Source: Pseudoduganella violaceinigra DSM 15887 (GTDB taxonomy: Bacteria > Pseudomonadota > Gammaproteobacteria > Burkholderiales > Burkholderiaceae_D). Taken from it: DNA of 64,000 nucleotides. The position numbers and the translations under genes are program-made. Below are positions 16,841-25,356 of this stretch, piece after piece. The DNA is taken from contig NZ_AUDI01000004.1 in assembly GCF_000425385.1 (NCBI RefSeq), positions 434,001-498,000 on the forward strand. Reading direction: 5' to 3'. The notes below the pieces were generated by a model. That model had not been told where the DNA came from and searched no databases. It saw only the letters and a list, made by a program, of their open reading frames with translations. Within the stretch, counting starts at the first letter, position 1; the number at the start of each line of letters is the position of its first letter.

Positions 16841-19800
16841 GCATTCTGGATCTCCCCCGTTTGCATTTTCGCGGCTTTGCCCGCGCCAATGTGCCCACCG
16901 CGAACCGCAACACGCACGGGCATATCGATATCGCCACCAATGTGGTATCGATGGCGGGCGAGCCGTTCGATCTGAGCCGTTCGCCGTCGGAATTCCATGC
17001 GCATTTGAAACAGCTGCCGCCGCGCTTCAATGCTGCCGGCAAGCCCGATCCGGAGGGCGTTTTCAGCCAGGCCGCCGGCTACAATGCCTGCGGCAATAAC
17101 CACTTTTCCTGGGAAAATACCAGGATCACCGGCGTCCAGCTCGAGGAGGGGAGCGTGGATACCGGAGATGCCCTGGTCGGCGCCAAGCTGGCCTTGTGGG
17201 GCCACTACAATGACTATCTGCGCACCACGTTCAACCGCGCCCGCTGGGTGGACAATAATCCAGCCGAGCCTGATACCACGCTGATTTACGCCGGCCAGTT
17301 TACGCTGAGCGGCGAGCAAGCTGGGCCTAACACCCCCAGCCTGTTCAGCGCGGAGATCGAGCAGGCACACTCGGTGCGCTGGCTGGGCAACGGCCACATC
17401 ACCGAGCGCAGCGGCCATTTTCTGGACGAGGAATTCGGCCGCTCGCGGCTGTTCCAGTTTTCGCTCGCCAAGCAGGCTGCGCATTTCCTGTTCAACCCGG
17501 AGGTGCCGCTGCCGGCCAGCCTGTGCGCCTTGCAGCAAGCCTTAGCGGCGGAGGATGTGCTGGGATTGACGGTCCAGTACGCCGTGTTCAATATGTCGAC
17601 GCCGCTGAAACCCGATACGCCGGTGTTTTACGACCTGGTCGGCAGCATCGGGCTGTGGCGCCGCGACGAGCTGGCCACTTATCCTGCGGGCCGCTTGCTG
17701 TTGCCGCGCCAGGCCAGCCTGGGGCCTGTGATGGTGAAAGTGCATGCGGACCGGGTTTCGCTGAATATGCCGACCGCCATTCCATTTACCACGCGTGCGG
17801 CCAGCGCCGTTTCCGAGCAGCACCCGACGCATGCGCTGGGCGGCCAGCAAGCGCTGGGCGATCTGCGGCTGGAGGATGATGCGGGCAGGCTGATTGCCCG
17901 CATCCCCGAAGCGCTGTATCTCGATTACTGGCGCCATCATGGGGTGGTCGACGTGCCGTTGCAGCATGCGGACGCTGCCGCCGGGACGCTGCGACTGGTC
18001 AGTGCGTTGGGGCAGTGGGCGGAAGCCGACTGGGTGCTGCAGTCCGACAGCAACCAGCTGTACCTCGAGGCGCCCAACCGCGCGAAGGGGCTGGACTATC
18101 CCCAGACGATTACCCTGCAAAGCCGTTTCCGCGGCGCCTTGGCGGCCCATCCCGCGCTGGCGCCACGGGCCGAAGACGGCGAGATGCTGGCCCTGGACTT
18201 GGAACCTTCGGCGCGCGGCGAAGGTTATGCCGAACTGCGCGTCACGGGGCGCCGGCCGGGCGCCACCCGCATCGTGCTTGGCGATGGCCTGGAACGCCAG
18301 CATATTGGCGTGCGCGTGTTGCCGGACGATTGGCACTTGGACGATGTACCGGCCGAACAGGTCGACTACGCCTTCCTCTACCGGCATGTGATGAGCTATT
18401 ACGAGCTGATCTATCCCTTCATGGCGGACAAGGTGTTCAGCCTGGCGGACCAGTGCAAGTGCGAGACTTATTCGCGCTTGATGTGGCAGATGTGCGATCC
18501 GCAAAACCGGGACAAGAGCTATTACATGCCGAGCACGCGCGAACTGTCGCAGCCGAAAGCGCGCCTGTTCCTGAAATACCTGACCCAGGTCGAAGCCGCC
18601 GCCAAGACCGGGCTGGGGACGGCGCCAGGATCCGCGCCGGTGCCTGCCATCGGCAGCAAGGCCGAGCTGGTCGAGGAGCTGAAAACGGCCATCGACCTCG
18701 AGTTGTCGCTCATGCTGCAGTACCTGTATGCCGCTTATTCCATCCCCAACTATGAGCAAGGCATGCAGCTGGTCGCCGCCGGCCGCTGGCAAGCCGGCGA
18801 GCTGGAGTTGGCCTGCGGCGGGGCGGACCGGCGCCGCAACAGTGGCGCGCGCGGGACCCTGCTGGAAATCGCCCACGAGGAAATGATCCACTATCTGCTG
18901 GTCAATAATGTGCTGATGGCGCTCGGCGAGCCGTTCTACGCCGGCCGCCCGCTGCTGGGCGAGCAGGCGCGCCAGCGCTTCGGCCTGGACACGGAATTTG
19001 CCTTGGAACCGTTTTCCGAGCATGTGCTGGCCCGCTTCGTGCGTTTCGAGTGGCCCGATTACCTGCCGACGCCGGGCAAATCGGTGGCGACCTTCTACGC
19101 GGCGATTCGGCGCGCCCTGGCCGATCTGCCCCAGCTGTTCGCAACTGGGGGCGGCAAGAGCGGCGGTGAGCACCATCTGTTTTTGAAGGAGCTGACCAAC
19201 CGCGCTTTTCCCGCCTACCAGCTGGAGGTGAGCGACCGCGACAGTGCGCTATTCGCGATCGACTTCGTCACCGGGCAGGGGGAGGGCGTGGCGCTCGATT
19301 CGCCGCATTTCGCCACCTCGCATTTCCAGCGGCTGCGCGCCCTGGCCGGCCAGTTTGCGGCGCGCGATAAGCCCTTCGAACCAGCCTTGCCGGCGTTGAA
19401 AAATCCGCGGATCGAGCCGGGTGCGGAGGGCAGCCAGGTGAACGATGCCAAGGCGCTCGCCTTGATGCGGCTGTACCAGGGCGGCTACGAATTGACCTTC
19501 CTGATGATGGCCCACCATTTCGCGCAAAAGCCAGCCGGCAGCCTGCGCCGCTCGCGCCTGATGAACGCCTCGATCGACATCATGACCGGGGTGCTGCGGC
19601 CGTTATCGGCGGCGTTGATGAATATGCCGTCCGGACTGCCGGGGCGCAACGCCGGCCCGCCGCTGCCGGCGCCGCCCGCTGCCACCGTCAGCGCCGACTA
19701 CAGCGAGGGTTGCGCGCAGCTGGCGCAGAAATGCCTGGAACTGGCCAGCTACGGGCGCAGCCTGGAAGCCGGCGTGGTCGGCCTGGCGCCGATCGAGATG

Positions 19801-19863
19801 CTGGAGTTTTTCAATCAGCAATTGACCGATTTATCTCAGGGAAAGATGTCTAGAGAGGCTTGA
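16837..19863 (+). CDS. vioB: iminophenylpyruvate/IPA-imine dimer synthase VioB
   Basis: This 1008-residue protein has the VioB length and its typical opening SILDLPRLHFRGFARANVPT. The N-terminal ~580 residues form the VioB/RebD-type domain. A ferritin-like domain follows from about residue 605 (LVEELKTAIDLELSLMLQYL; LEIAHEEMIHYLLVNNVLM), carrying Glu and His residues expected to bind metal. VioB couples two indole-3-pyruvate imines to the short-lived dimer that VioE rearranges. The stop lies one base before the vioC start. No frameshift or internal stop was seen. Confidence 0.97.
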   Translation: MSILDLPRLHFRGFARANVPTANRNTHGHIDIATNVVSMAGEPFDLSRSPSEFHAHLKQLPPRFNAAGKPDPEGVFSQAAGYNACGNNHFSWENTRITGVQLEEGSVDTGDALVGAKLALWGHYNDYLRTTFNRARWVDNNPAEPDTTLIYAGQFTLSGEQAGPNTPSLFSAEIEQAHSVRWLGNGHITERSGHFLDEEFGRSRLFQFSLAKQAAHFLFNPEVPLPASLCALQQALAAEDVLGLTVQYAVFNMSTPLKPDTPVFYDLVGSIGLWRRDELATYPAGRLLLPRQASLGPVMVKVHADRVSLNMPTAIPFTTRAASAVSEQHPTHALGGQQALGDLRLEDDAGRLIARIPEALYLDYWRHHGVVDVPLQHADAAAGTLRLVSALGQWAEADWVLQSDSNQLYLEAPNRAKGLDYPQTITLQSRFRGALAAHPALAPRAEDGEMLALDLEPSARGEGYAELRVTGRRPGATRIVLGDGLERQHIGVRVLPDDWHLDDVPAEQVDYAFLYRHVMSYYELIYPFMADKVFSLADQCKCETYSRLMWQMCDPQNRDKSYYMPSTRELSQPKARLFLKYLTQVEAAAKTGLGTAPGSAPVPAIGSKAELVEELKTAIDLELSLMLQYLYAAYSIPNYEQGMQLVAAGRWQAGELELACGGADRRRNSGARGTLLEIAHEEMIHYLLVNNVLMALGEPFYAGRPLLGEQARQRFGLDTEFALEPFSEHVLARFVRFEWPDYLPTPGKSVATFYAAIRRALADLPQLFATGGGKSGGEHHLFLKELTNRAFPAYQLEVSDRDSALFAIDFVTGQGEGVALDSPHFATSHFQRLRALAGQFAARDKPFEPALPALKNPRIEPGAEGSQVNDAKALALMRLYQGGYELTFLMMAHHFAQKPAGSLRRSRLMNASIDIMTGVLRPLSAALMNMPSGLPGRNAGPPLPAPPAATVSADYSEGCAQLAQKCLELASYGRSLEAGVVGLAPIEMLEFFNQQLTDLSQGKMSREA

Positions 19864-19864
19864 T

Positions 19865-21154
19865 ATGCATAAAATCATCATCGTAGGCGGCGGCCTGGCA
19901 GGCAGCTTGGCCGCCATCTATCTGGCACGGCGTGGACACGATGTCCATGTGGTTGAAAAGCGCGCCGATCCGCTGCAGCCCCCTCCGGCGAACGCCGACC
20001 CGGTCAGCTCACGCGCCATCGGCGTCAGTATGACCGTGCGCGGCATCAAGGCAGTGCTGGGTGCCGGCATCAGCCTGGAGGAGCTAAACCAGTGCGGCGA
20101 ACCCGTGGTCGGCATGGCCTTCTCCATCCGCGGCCAATACAAGGTGCGCGAGTTGCATCCGCTGGAAGGCTTGTTCCCGCTGTCCTTGAACCGCAATGCC
20201 TTCCAGCGCCTGCTCAATCAATACGCGGCGCGGCACCAGGTGAAATACTCGTTCGAGCATAAATGCCTGGATGTCGACCTGGAGCGCAAGACCGTGCTGG
20301 TCCAGGGGCCGGACGGCGTGGTGCAGCATCTGCATGGCGACCTGATCATCGGTGCCGACGGTGCTCACTCGGCGGTGCGGCGCGCCATGCAGAGCGGCAT
20401 GCGGCGCTTCGAATTCAAGCAGAGCTTTTTCCGCCACGGCTACAAGACGATGGTGCTGCCGAATGCCGAAGCGCTGGGCTTCCGCAAGGACCTGCTGTAC
20501 TTCTTCGGCATGGATTCCGGCGGCGTCTTCGCCGGCCGCGCCGCGACCATCCCGGATGGCAGCATCAGCTTCGCGATCTGCCTGCCGTATACCGGCGCGC
20601 CCAGCCTGCACACGCAAGACCGCGCAGTCATGGCCGGGTTTTTCGGCCGTTACTTCGGCAATCTGCCGCAGGCCAGCCGCGAAGAACTGCTGGACCAGTT
20701 CCTCGCGCTGCCCAGCAATGACCTCATCAACGTGCGCTCCAGCACCTTCCACTATAAGGGCCATGTGCTGCTGATCGGCGACTCGGCCCATGCCACCGCG
20801 CCTTTCCTCGGGCAGGGCATGAATATGGCGCTGGAAGACGTGCAGGTCTTCGTTGGCCTGCTGGACAAGCATGGCAATGCCCTGGAGCTGGCTTTGCCCG
20901 AGTTCACCCGCCAGCGCAAGGTGCAGGCCGACGCCATGCAGGAGATGGCGATCGCCAATTACGAGGTGCTGAGCAATCCGAACTTTCTTTTCTTCCTGCA
21001 GGCGCGCTACACCCGCTATATGCACCAGAAATTCCCGCGGGTGTATCCGCCCGATATGGCCGAAAAACTGTATTTCACCTCGGTTCCTTACGCTGAATTG
21101 CAGCAAATCCAGAAGAAGCAAAACGTGTGGTACAAACTTGGAAGGGTAAATTAA
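19865..21154 (+). CDS. vioC: violacein synthase, flavin monooxygenase VioC
   Basis: The 429-residue protein is a group A flavin hydroxylase: IIIVGGGLAGSLAAIYLARR at the N-terminus, a middle DG-type motif IIGADGAHSAVRRAM, and the GD motif LIGDSAHATAPFLGQGMN near residue 305. VioC oxidises the C2 position of the indole ring in proviolacein or prodeoxyviolacein. The TAA stop overlaps the vioD ATG by one base (TAATG). All FAD and NADPH motifs are intact, so full violacein or deoxyviolacein production is expected. Confidence 0.97.
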   Translation: MHKIIIVGGGLAGSLAAIYLARRGHDVHVVEKRADPLQPPPANADPVSSRAIGVSMTVRGIKAVLGAGISLEELNQCGEPVVGMAFSIRGQYKVRELHPLEGLFPLSLNRNAFQRLLNQYAARHQVKYSFEHKCLDVDLERKTVLVQGPDGVVQHLHGDLIIGADGAHSAVRRAMQSGMRRFEFKQSFFRHGYKTMVLPNAEALGFRKDLLYFFGMDSGGVFAGRAATIPDGSISFAICLPYTGAPSLHTQDRAVMAGFFGRYFGNLPQASREELLDQFLALPSNDLINVRSSTFHYKGHVLLIGDSAHATAPFLGQGMNMALEDVQVFVGLLDKHGNALELALPEFTRQRKVQADAMQEMAIANYEVLSNPNFLFFLQARYTRYMHQKFPRVYPPDMAEKLYFTSVPYAELQQIQKKQNVWYKLGRVN

Positions 21155-22272
21155 TGAAGATTCTCGTTATCGGCGCCGGCCCTGCAGGATTGATCTTTGC
21201 CAGCCAAATGAAGCAAGCCCAGCCAGGCTGGGACATCCGTATCGCGGAAAAAAACACCGAAGAAGAAGTGCTGGGCTGGGGCGTGGTGCTGCCGGGGCGG
21301 CCACCGCGCCATCCTGCCAATCCATTGTCCTATCTGGAGCAGCCGGAGCGGCTCAACCCGCAGTATCTGGAAGAATTCAAGCTGGTGCACCACGACCAGG
21401 CCAATCTGATGAGCACCGGCATCACCTTGTGCGGCGTGGAGCGGCGCGCCCTGGTGCAGGCGCTGCGCGCCAAATGCGTGGCGGCCGGCATCGCCATCAG
21501 CTACGAAACGCCGCTGGCCAGCCAGGCCCAGCTCGAAGCCGAGTACGACCTGGTGGTGGTCGCCAATGGCGTCAACCACAAAACGCTGGAGTTGCCGCCG
21601 GCGCTGGCGCCGCAGATCGATTTCGGGCGCAATAAATACATCTGGTACGGCACCAGCCAGCTGTTCGACCAGATGAACCTGGTGTTCCGCGGCAATGCGC
21701 AAGGCATGTTTATCGGCCATGCCTACCGCTATTCGGACACGATGAGCACGTTTGTGGTCGAATGCGATGAGCAGGCGTATGCCCGGGCCGAGCTGGACAT
21801 GCGTTCCGAGCGCGATGCCGCCGCCTATATCGCCAAGGTCTTCCAGGCAGAACTGGGCGGCCATGCCCTGGTCAGCCAGCCAGGCCAGGGCTGGCGCAAT
21901 TTCATGACCCTCAGTCATGACCGCGCCTGCGAGGGCAAGTTCGTCCTGATCGGCGATGCGCTGCAATCGGGCCACTTCTCGATCGGCCACGGCACGACCA
22001 TGGCGGTGGTGCTCGCCCTGCTGCTGGTGAAAACCCTCAGCGCCGATACCGACCCGGCGGCTGCCCTGGCCAACTTCAACGCCCGCGCGCTACCCTTGGC
22101 GCATCTGTTCAAGGAGCATGCCAACAGCAGCCGCCTGTGGTTTGAAAGCGTGGCCGAACGCATGGGTCTGAGCAACGAGGAATTGACCGCCAGCTTCGAT
22201 GCCCGGCGCAAGGACTTGCCGCCGTTGCCGGATGCACTGATGGTCAGCCTGGGCTACGCCCTGGGCCGCTGA
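21154..22272 (+). CDS. vioD: protodeoxyviolaceinate monooxygenase VioD
   Basis: From the ATG at 21154 the product is 372 residues, close to the 373 of Chromobacterium VioD, and begins MKILVIGAGPAGLIFASQM. A longer reading from 21127 adds nine residues inside vioC and is less likely. The C-terminal FAD motif VLIGDALQSGHFSIGHGTTM is intact. VioD hydroxylates the C5 position of one indole ring, which makes violacein rather than deoxyviolacein. GGAAGGG within the end of vioC provides the ribosome binding site. Confidence 0.96.
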   Translation: MKILVIGAGPAGLIFASQMKQAQPGWDIRIAEKNTEEEVLGWGVVLPGRPPRHPANPLSYLEQPERLNPQYLEEFKLVHHDQANLMSTGITLCGVERRALVQALRAKCVAAGIAISYETPLASQAQLEAEYDLVVVANGVNHKTLELPPALAPQIDFGRNKYIWYGTSQLFDQMNLVFRGNAQGMFIGHAYRYSDTMSTFVVECDEQAYARAELDMRSERDAAAYIAKVFQAELGGHALVSQPGQGWRNFMTLSHDRACEGKFVLIGDALQSGHFSIGHGTTMAVVLALLLVKTLSADTDPAAALANFNARALPLAHLFKEHANSSRLWFESVAERMGLSNEELTASFDARRKDLPPLPDALMVSLGYALGR

Positions 22273-22282
22273 GGAGACGCCG

Positions 22283-22864
22283 ATGCCCGTCCCCATCACG
22301 CCGCCGCTGCTGCCGCAGCAATGGAGCAGTGCCTATATCTCGTATTGGCTGCCGATGCGGGAGGAAGACCAGATCACCTCCGGCTATTGCTGGTTCGATT
22401 ATGGCCGCAATATCTGCCGCATCGACGGCTTGTTCAATCCCTGGTCGGAAAGGGAGACCGGGCATCGGCTGTGGATGTCGGAAATCGGCGATGCCCGGCG
22501 CGGCCAGAGCCGCAAGCAAAAAGTGGCGTATGCCAGGGAAACGGCGGCGTCCGGCGTCCGGCTGTACGAGACGTCCCTACCCGATACCGTGACGCCGTTC
22601 CAGGAATTGTTCCTGCCGCAGGCCATTCTGCTGGATGGCGCGGCGCGGCATGACGGCTGCCACACCGTGCTGGGCCAGCCCGCCGACGCCTGGGTGGTGG
22701 AGCAGGCCGGCATGGCGCCGTCGGTGTTCTACCTCCAGGCTGGCAGCAACCGCCTGCTGCGCATGGTCACGGGCAAGGACGCGCAGCATCGTTCGGTGCG
22801 CGATTTCCCCAACTTCTTTGCTGGGGATATTCCGGACAGCGTGTTCATGGCGTCGCCCGGCTGA
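22283..22864 (+). CDS. vioE: violacein scaffold enzyme VioE
   Basis: The 193-residue protein (Chromobacterium VioE: 191) has the VioE pattern QWSSAYISYWLPMREEDQI, SGYCWFDYGRNICRIDGLFN and a terminal NFFAGDIPDSVF. VioE needs no cofactor. It carries out the 1,2-indole shift that turns the IPA-imine dimer into protodeoxyviolaceinic acid, steering the pathway to violacein instead of chromopyrrolic acid. It has GAGGAG upstream, starts 10 bases after vioD, and is followed directly by a hairpin terminator. Confidence 0.97.
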   Translation: MPVPITPPLLPQQWSSAYISYWLPMREEDQITSGYCWFDYGRNICRIDGLFNPWSERETGHRLWMSEIGDARRGQSRKQKVAYARETAASGVRLYETSLPDTVTPFQELFLPQAILLDGAARHDGCHTVLGQPADAWVVEQAGMAPSVFYLQAGSNRLLRMVTGKDAQHRSVRDFPNFFAGDIPDSVFMASPG

Positions 22865-22890
22865 GCCCGTCCCGTTTACGGGAGCCCAGT

Positions 22891-22944
22891 CAGGCGCAAG
22901 GATCTGCCGTGTCGGCATCCTTGCGCCTGGCCCTCACGATTTTT
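22891..22944 (+). terminator. probable intrinsic terminator of the vio operon
   Basis: A perfect 13-bp stem CAGGCGCAAGGAT (22891-22903) / ATCCTTGCGCCTG (22917-22929) encloses a 13-base loop that can itself pair (GCCG/CGGC). A T-run follows at 22940-22944, about 10 bases after the stem. A smaller hairpin TCCCGT-TT-ACGGGA (22870-22883) precedes it. The gap before the T-run makes termination efficiency uncertain, and some read-through into the MFS gene is possible. Confidence 0.7.
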
Positions 22945-22997
22945 GCCCATCTTTGCCGCTCATGCGCGCGTGAGCCCGGCTTTTGCAGGAGAACTGT

Positions 22998-24176
22998 ATG
23001 CCTTTGCTTGTCTATATTCTGGGATTGACGGTGTTCTCGCTGAGCACCTCCGAATTCATGGTGGCGGGGATGATGCCGTCGCTGGCCCATGCCTTGGGCG
23101 AGCCGGTGGCGCGCATCGGCTATCTGATTTCCCTCTATGCCCTGGGCATGGTGATCGGCGGGCCCCTGGTCACCCTCGGCATGCTGAAGCTGCGCATCCC
23201 GAACAAACAGGGCTTGCTTTGCCTGTTGGGCCTGTATGCCATTGCCCAATCGGCCGCCGCCTCGGCCGACAGCTATGCGCTCATGGCCGTCGCCCGGCTG
23301 CTCACGGGCGTGGCCGGCGCCGCCTGTTTCGGGGTGTCCCTGGCCATCTGCGCGGAATCCGTCAGCCCGCCGGTACGCGGCCGCGCCGCTGCAGTCGTGA
23401 TCGGCGGCCTCATGCTGGCGTCGGTCCTGGGCATGCCGCTGACAACGCTCATCGATCAGCAGCTGGGATGGCGAGCGAGCTTCTGGCTGGTGGTGGTGCT
23501 GGCGTTGCTGTGCATGGTCCTGGTCGCCTTGCTCGTGCCCCGCTCCAAGCCGTCCGTGGTTACCAGCCTTGGGCGGGAACTGGGCGCGTTCCGCAAGCGC
23601 GAACTGTGGGCGGCCTATGCCACCAGTGCCCTGGTCATCAGCGCGATTTTTGCGGCATTCAGCTATTTCACGGCCATCCTGACCACGGTCAGCGGTTTCC
23701 CTGCCAGCTCGATTCCCTGGCTGCTGGGTGTGTACGGCATCGCCAACGTGGTCGGCAATGGCGTGGTGGGGCGCTATGCGGACCGTTACACCATCCCGAT
23801 CCTGGCCGGCGGCATGGTGCTCCTGAGCATCGCCTTGGCGCTGTTCGCCGTCTTTGCCCACCAGCGGAGCGCCAGTCTGGTGTTGCTGGTCGTGATCGGC
23901 CTGGTCGGCATGTCCATGAACCCGGCCATCATTGCGCGCGTGATGCGCATTGCCCACCCCGGGCCGCTGGTCAACACCGTGCACACCTCCGTCATCAATA
24001 TCGGCCTGAGTGCCGGCGCCTGGATTGGCGGGCTGGGCATCGCCGCCGGCCACGGCTTGCTCTCGCCGCTGTGGGTCGGCGTGGCGCTGGCCATTCTCGG
24101 CCTGCTCAGCCTGTTGCCCTACCTCGGTCAGGAACCGGGCGGGGCCAACGCCGCCTTCACGGCCCGTGCCGATTGA
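22998..24176 (+). CDS. MFS transporter, DHA1 drug-efflux type
   Basis: The 392-residue protein from the ATG at 22998 (AGGAGA upstream) has about 12 hydrophobic segments. It carries DHA1 signatures such as SLSTSEFMVAGMMPSLAHAL in helix 1 and MAVARLLTGVAGAACFGVSL in helix 4, like AraJ/SotB/arabinose-efflux-type exporters. It lies 134 bases after vioE on the same strand, beyond the hairpin. By position it may export violacein or the polyketide made by the downstream cluster; this is inference. The substrate cannot be read from sequence. Confidence 0.88.
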   Translation: MPLLVYILGLTVFSLSTSEFMVAGMMPSLAHALGEPVARIGYLISLYALGMVIGGPLVTLGMLKLRIPNKQGLLCLLGLYAIAQSAAASADSYALMAVARLLTGVAGAACFGVSLAICAESVSPPVRGRAAAVVIGGLMLASVLGMPLTTLIDQQLGWRASFWLVVVLALLCMVLVALLVPRSKPSVVTSLGRELGAFRKRELWAAYATSALVISAIFAAFSYFTAILTTVSGFPASSIPWLLGVYGIANVVGNGVVGRYADRYTIPILAGGMVLLSIALALFAVFAHQRSASLVLLVVIGLVGMSMNPAIIARVMRIAHPGPLVNTVHTSVINIGLSAGAWIGGLGIAAGHGLLSPLWVGVALAILGLLSLLPYLGQEPGGANAAFTARAD

Positions 24177-24208
24177 CAACGGCTCGCCTTAACAAAGGAG
24201 CAGACAGC

Positions 24209-24598
24209 ATGGACGTTTTCGCTTCGCTTGCCGGGTTCCTCGGCATTAGTTATCCGGCCGCGCTCTTGCTTGCGGACGCCGGACGTCGCCCAGAGCAGGC
24301 GCTGGTCATCCATTTGCAGTACGGAGCGTGTGATCCGAACCGGGTGTTTGAGCTGGAGGACTGGATACGGCAAGCCCTGGCCAAGGCCGGGGGCGGCGAA
24401 TATGTCGGCCATGAGGTCGTACCGGACCGCAGTGGTGTCTTCCTCCATCTCTATGGCCGGGATGCCGATCACATATTCCGGGTCATTGAACCGATATTGG
24501 GCAATTTCCCGTTCCTGCGGGTGGTCGAGGTGAACAAGCGCGTCGGCCCGCCCGTGGGCGCTGACGTGGAAGCGATGCCCCGTACCGGGAGGAAATAG
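24209..24598 (+). CDS. unassigned protein, 129 residues
   Basis: The ATG at 24209 has AAAGGAG 8 bases upstream and lies 32 bases after the MFS stop, so the two are probably cotranscribed. The product contains a short alpha/beta-looking region: ALVIHLQYG, ELEDWIRQALAKAGGGEYVG, then HLYGRDADHIFRVIEPIL and VVEVNKRVGPP. This pattern recalls short hypothetical proteins found across bacteria, without an assigned function as far as I know. It has no membrane helix or signal peptide. The N-terminal ~25 residues are hydrophobic but lack the features of a signal sequence. Confidence 0.65.
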   Translation: MDVFASLAGFLGISYPAALLLADAGRRPEQALVIHLQYGACDPNRVFELEDWIRQALAKAGGGEYVGHEVVPDRSGVFLHLYGRDADHIFRVIEPILGNFPFLRVVEVNKRVGPPVGADVEAMPRTGRK

Positions 24599-24941
24599 GC
24601 GCTGGCGCTCGACGGATTGTGCAATGTGGTGGAAGGCGCGTGTTCAGGATTAATTTCAGCTAGTTATATTCTTTCGATAGAGAAAGTTTGTTCATTTTTC
24701 GCTGAATAAAATTCCGTGAAATGGGAAATGGGTATTGCCAGGTTCAAAAAAAAGCGCAATGTTGCAAATATTGTATGAATTTGACTAGTGTGTTGCATGT
24801 TGAGAGAAAGTCAACTTCCACACTGTATAATGCCATGCGTTGCCATAAAAGAATGTAAAAATGGCAAACAGTGCAATATTGGCAAGTACCCGTTTCACCA
24901 TTTTTAGCAATGAGCACCACTGATCACGCATTGGAGCAAGC
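24599..24941 (+). promoter_or_regulatory. AT-rich intergenic region ahead of the PKS/NRPS cluster
   Basis: These 343 bases contain no gene and are visibly much richer in A and T than the flanks. They include a run of eight A (around 24747), repeated GCAAT/ATTG words including the palindrome CAATATTG (24874-24881), and a perfect -10 hexamer. This looks like the main control region for the mbtH and polyketide synthase genes. No regulator gene is next to it. Confidence 0.6.
24800..24831 (+). promoter_or_regulatory. candidate promoter of the mbtH/PKS operon
   Basis: TATAAT (24826-24831) is a perfect sigma-70 -10 box. The nearest -35-like hexamer, TTGAGA (24800-24805), is 20 bases away, longer than the ideal 17, so an activator may be needed or another -35 is used. 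The start codon of the MbtH gene is about 110 bases downstream. Confidence 0.45.
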
Positions 24942-25160
24942 ATGTCTGACTTGGAAAACCCGGCTGCAGAGTTGTACGAAGTAGTGGTAAACGAAGAAGA
25001 GCAGTACTCGATCTGGCCGGCCAGCAAAGAGCTTCCCCTCGGGTGGAAGAAAGCGGGCAAACACGGCGCCAAGGACGTCTGCCTTGCCTATATCAATGAA
25101 GTGTGGACCGACATGCGCCCACTTTCCCTGCGCCGAGCGATGAGCTCATCACAGCAGTAG
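24942..25160 (+). CDS. MbtH-like protein
   Basis: The 72-residue protein carries the MbtH pattern [26 protein letters not shown] and the nearly invariant [17 protein letters not shown]. MbtH-like proteins bind and activate NRPS adenylation domains. No adenylation domain lies inside the window, so its partner should follow the condensation domain beyond position 64000. It is the first gene after the AT-rich control region, 196 bases before the acyltransferase gene, and belongs to the same cluster. Confidence 0.95.
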   Translation: MSDLENPAAELYEVVVNEEEQYSIWPASKELPLGWKKAGKHGAKDVCLAYINEVWTDMRPLSLRRAMSSSQQ

Positions 25161-25246
25161 CCCAGCCTTTTCCAACAGGCTTTTGCCGGGAGCGGCCGCT
25201 GGCCCCTCCCGCGTGCGGCAGATTCACCATGTAAAGAAAGTGCGTT

Positions 25247-25265
25247 GAACCGCTGGCGGCGGTTC
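25247..25265 (+). repeat. inverted repeat between mbtH and the acyltransferase gene
   Basis: GAACCGC (25247-25253) and GCGGTTC (25259-25265) form a 7-bp stem with a 5-base loop. There is no T-run after it, so it is not a classical terminator. It could be an operator or an mRNA processing signal. Confidence 0.3.
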
Positions 25266-25356
25266 GCGTGCTCCTGCATTGAACGGAGCGGTAGCGCGGC
25301 TCCTTTGTAGCGAGTAGCGATGAATCGAACTGTTTTATCCCCTAGCGAGGCTAGCC

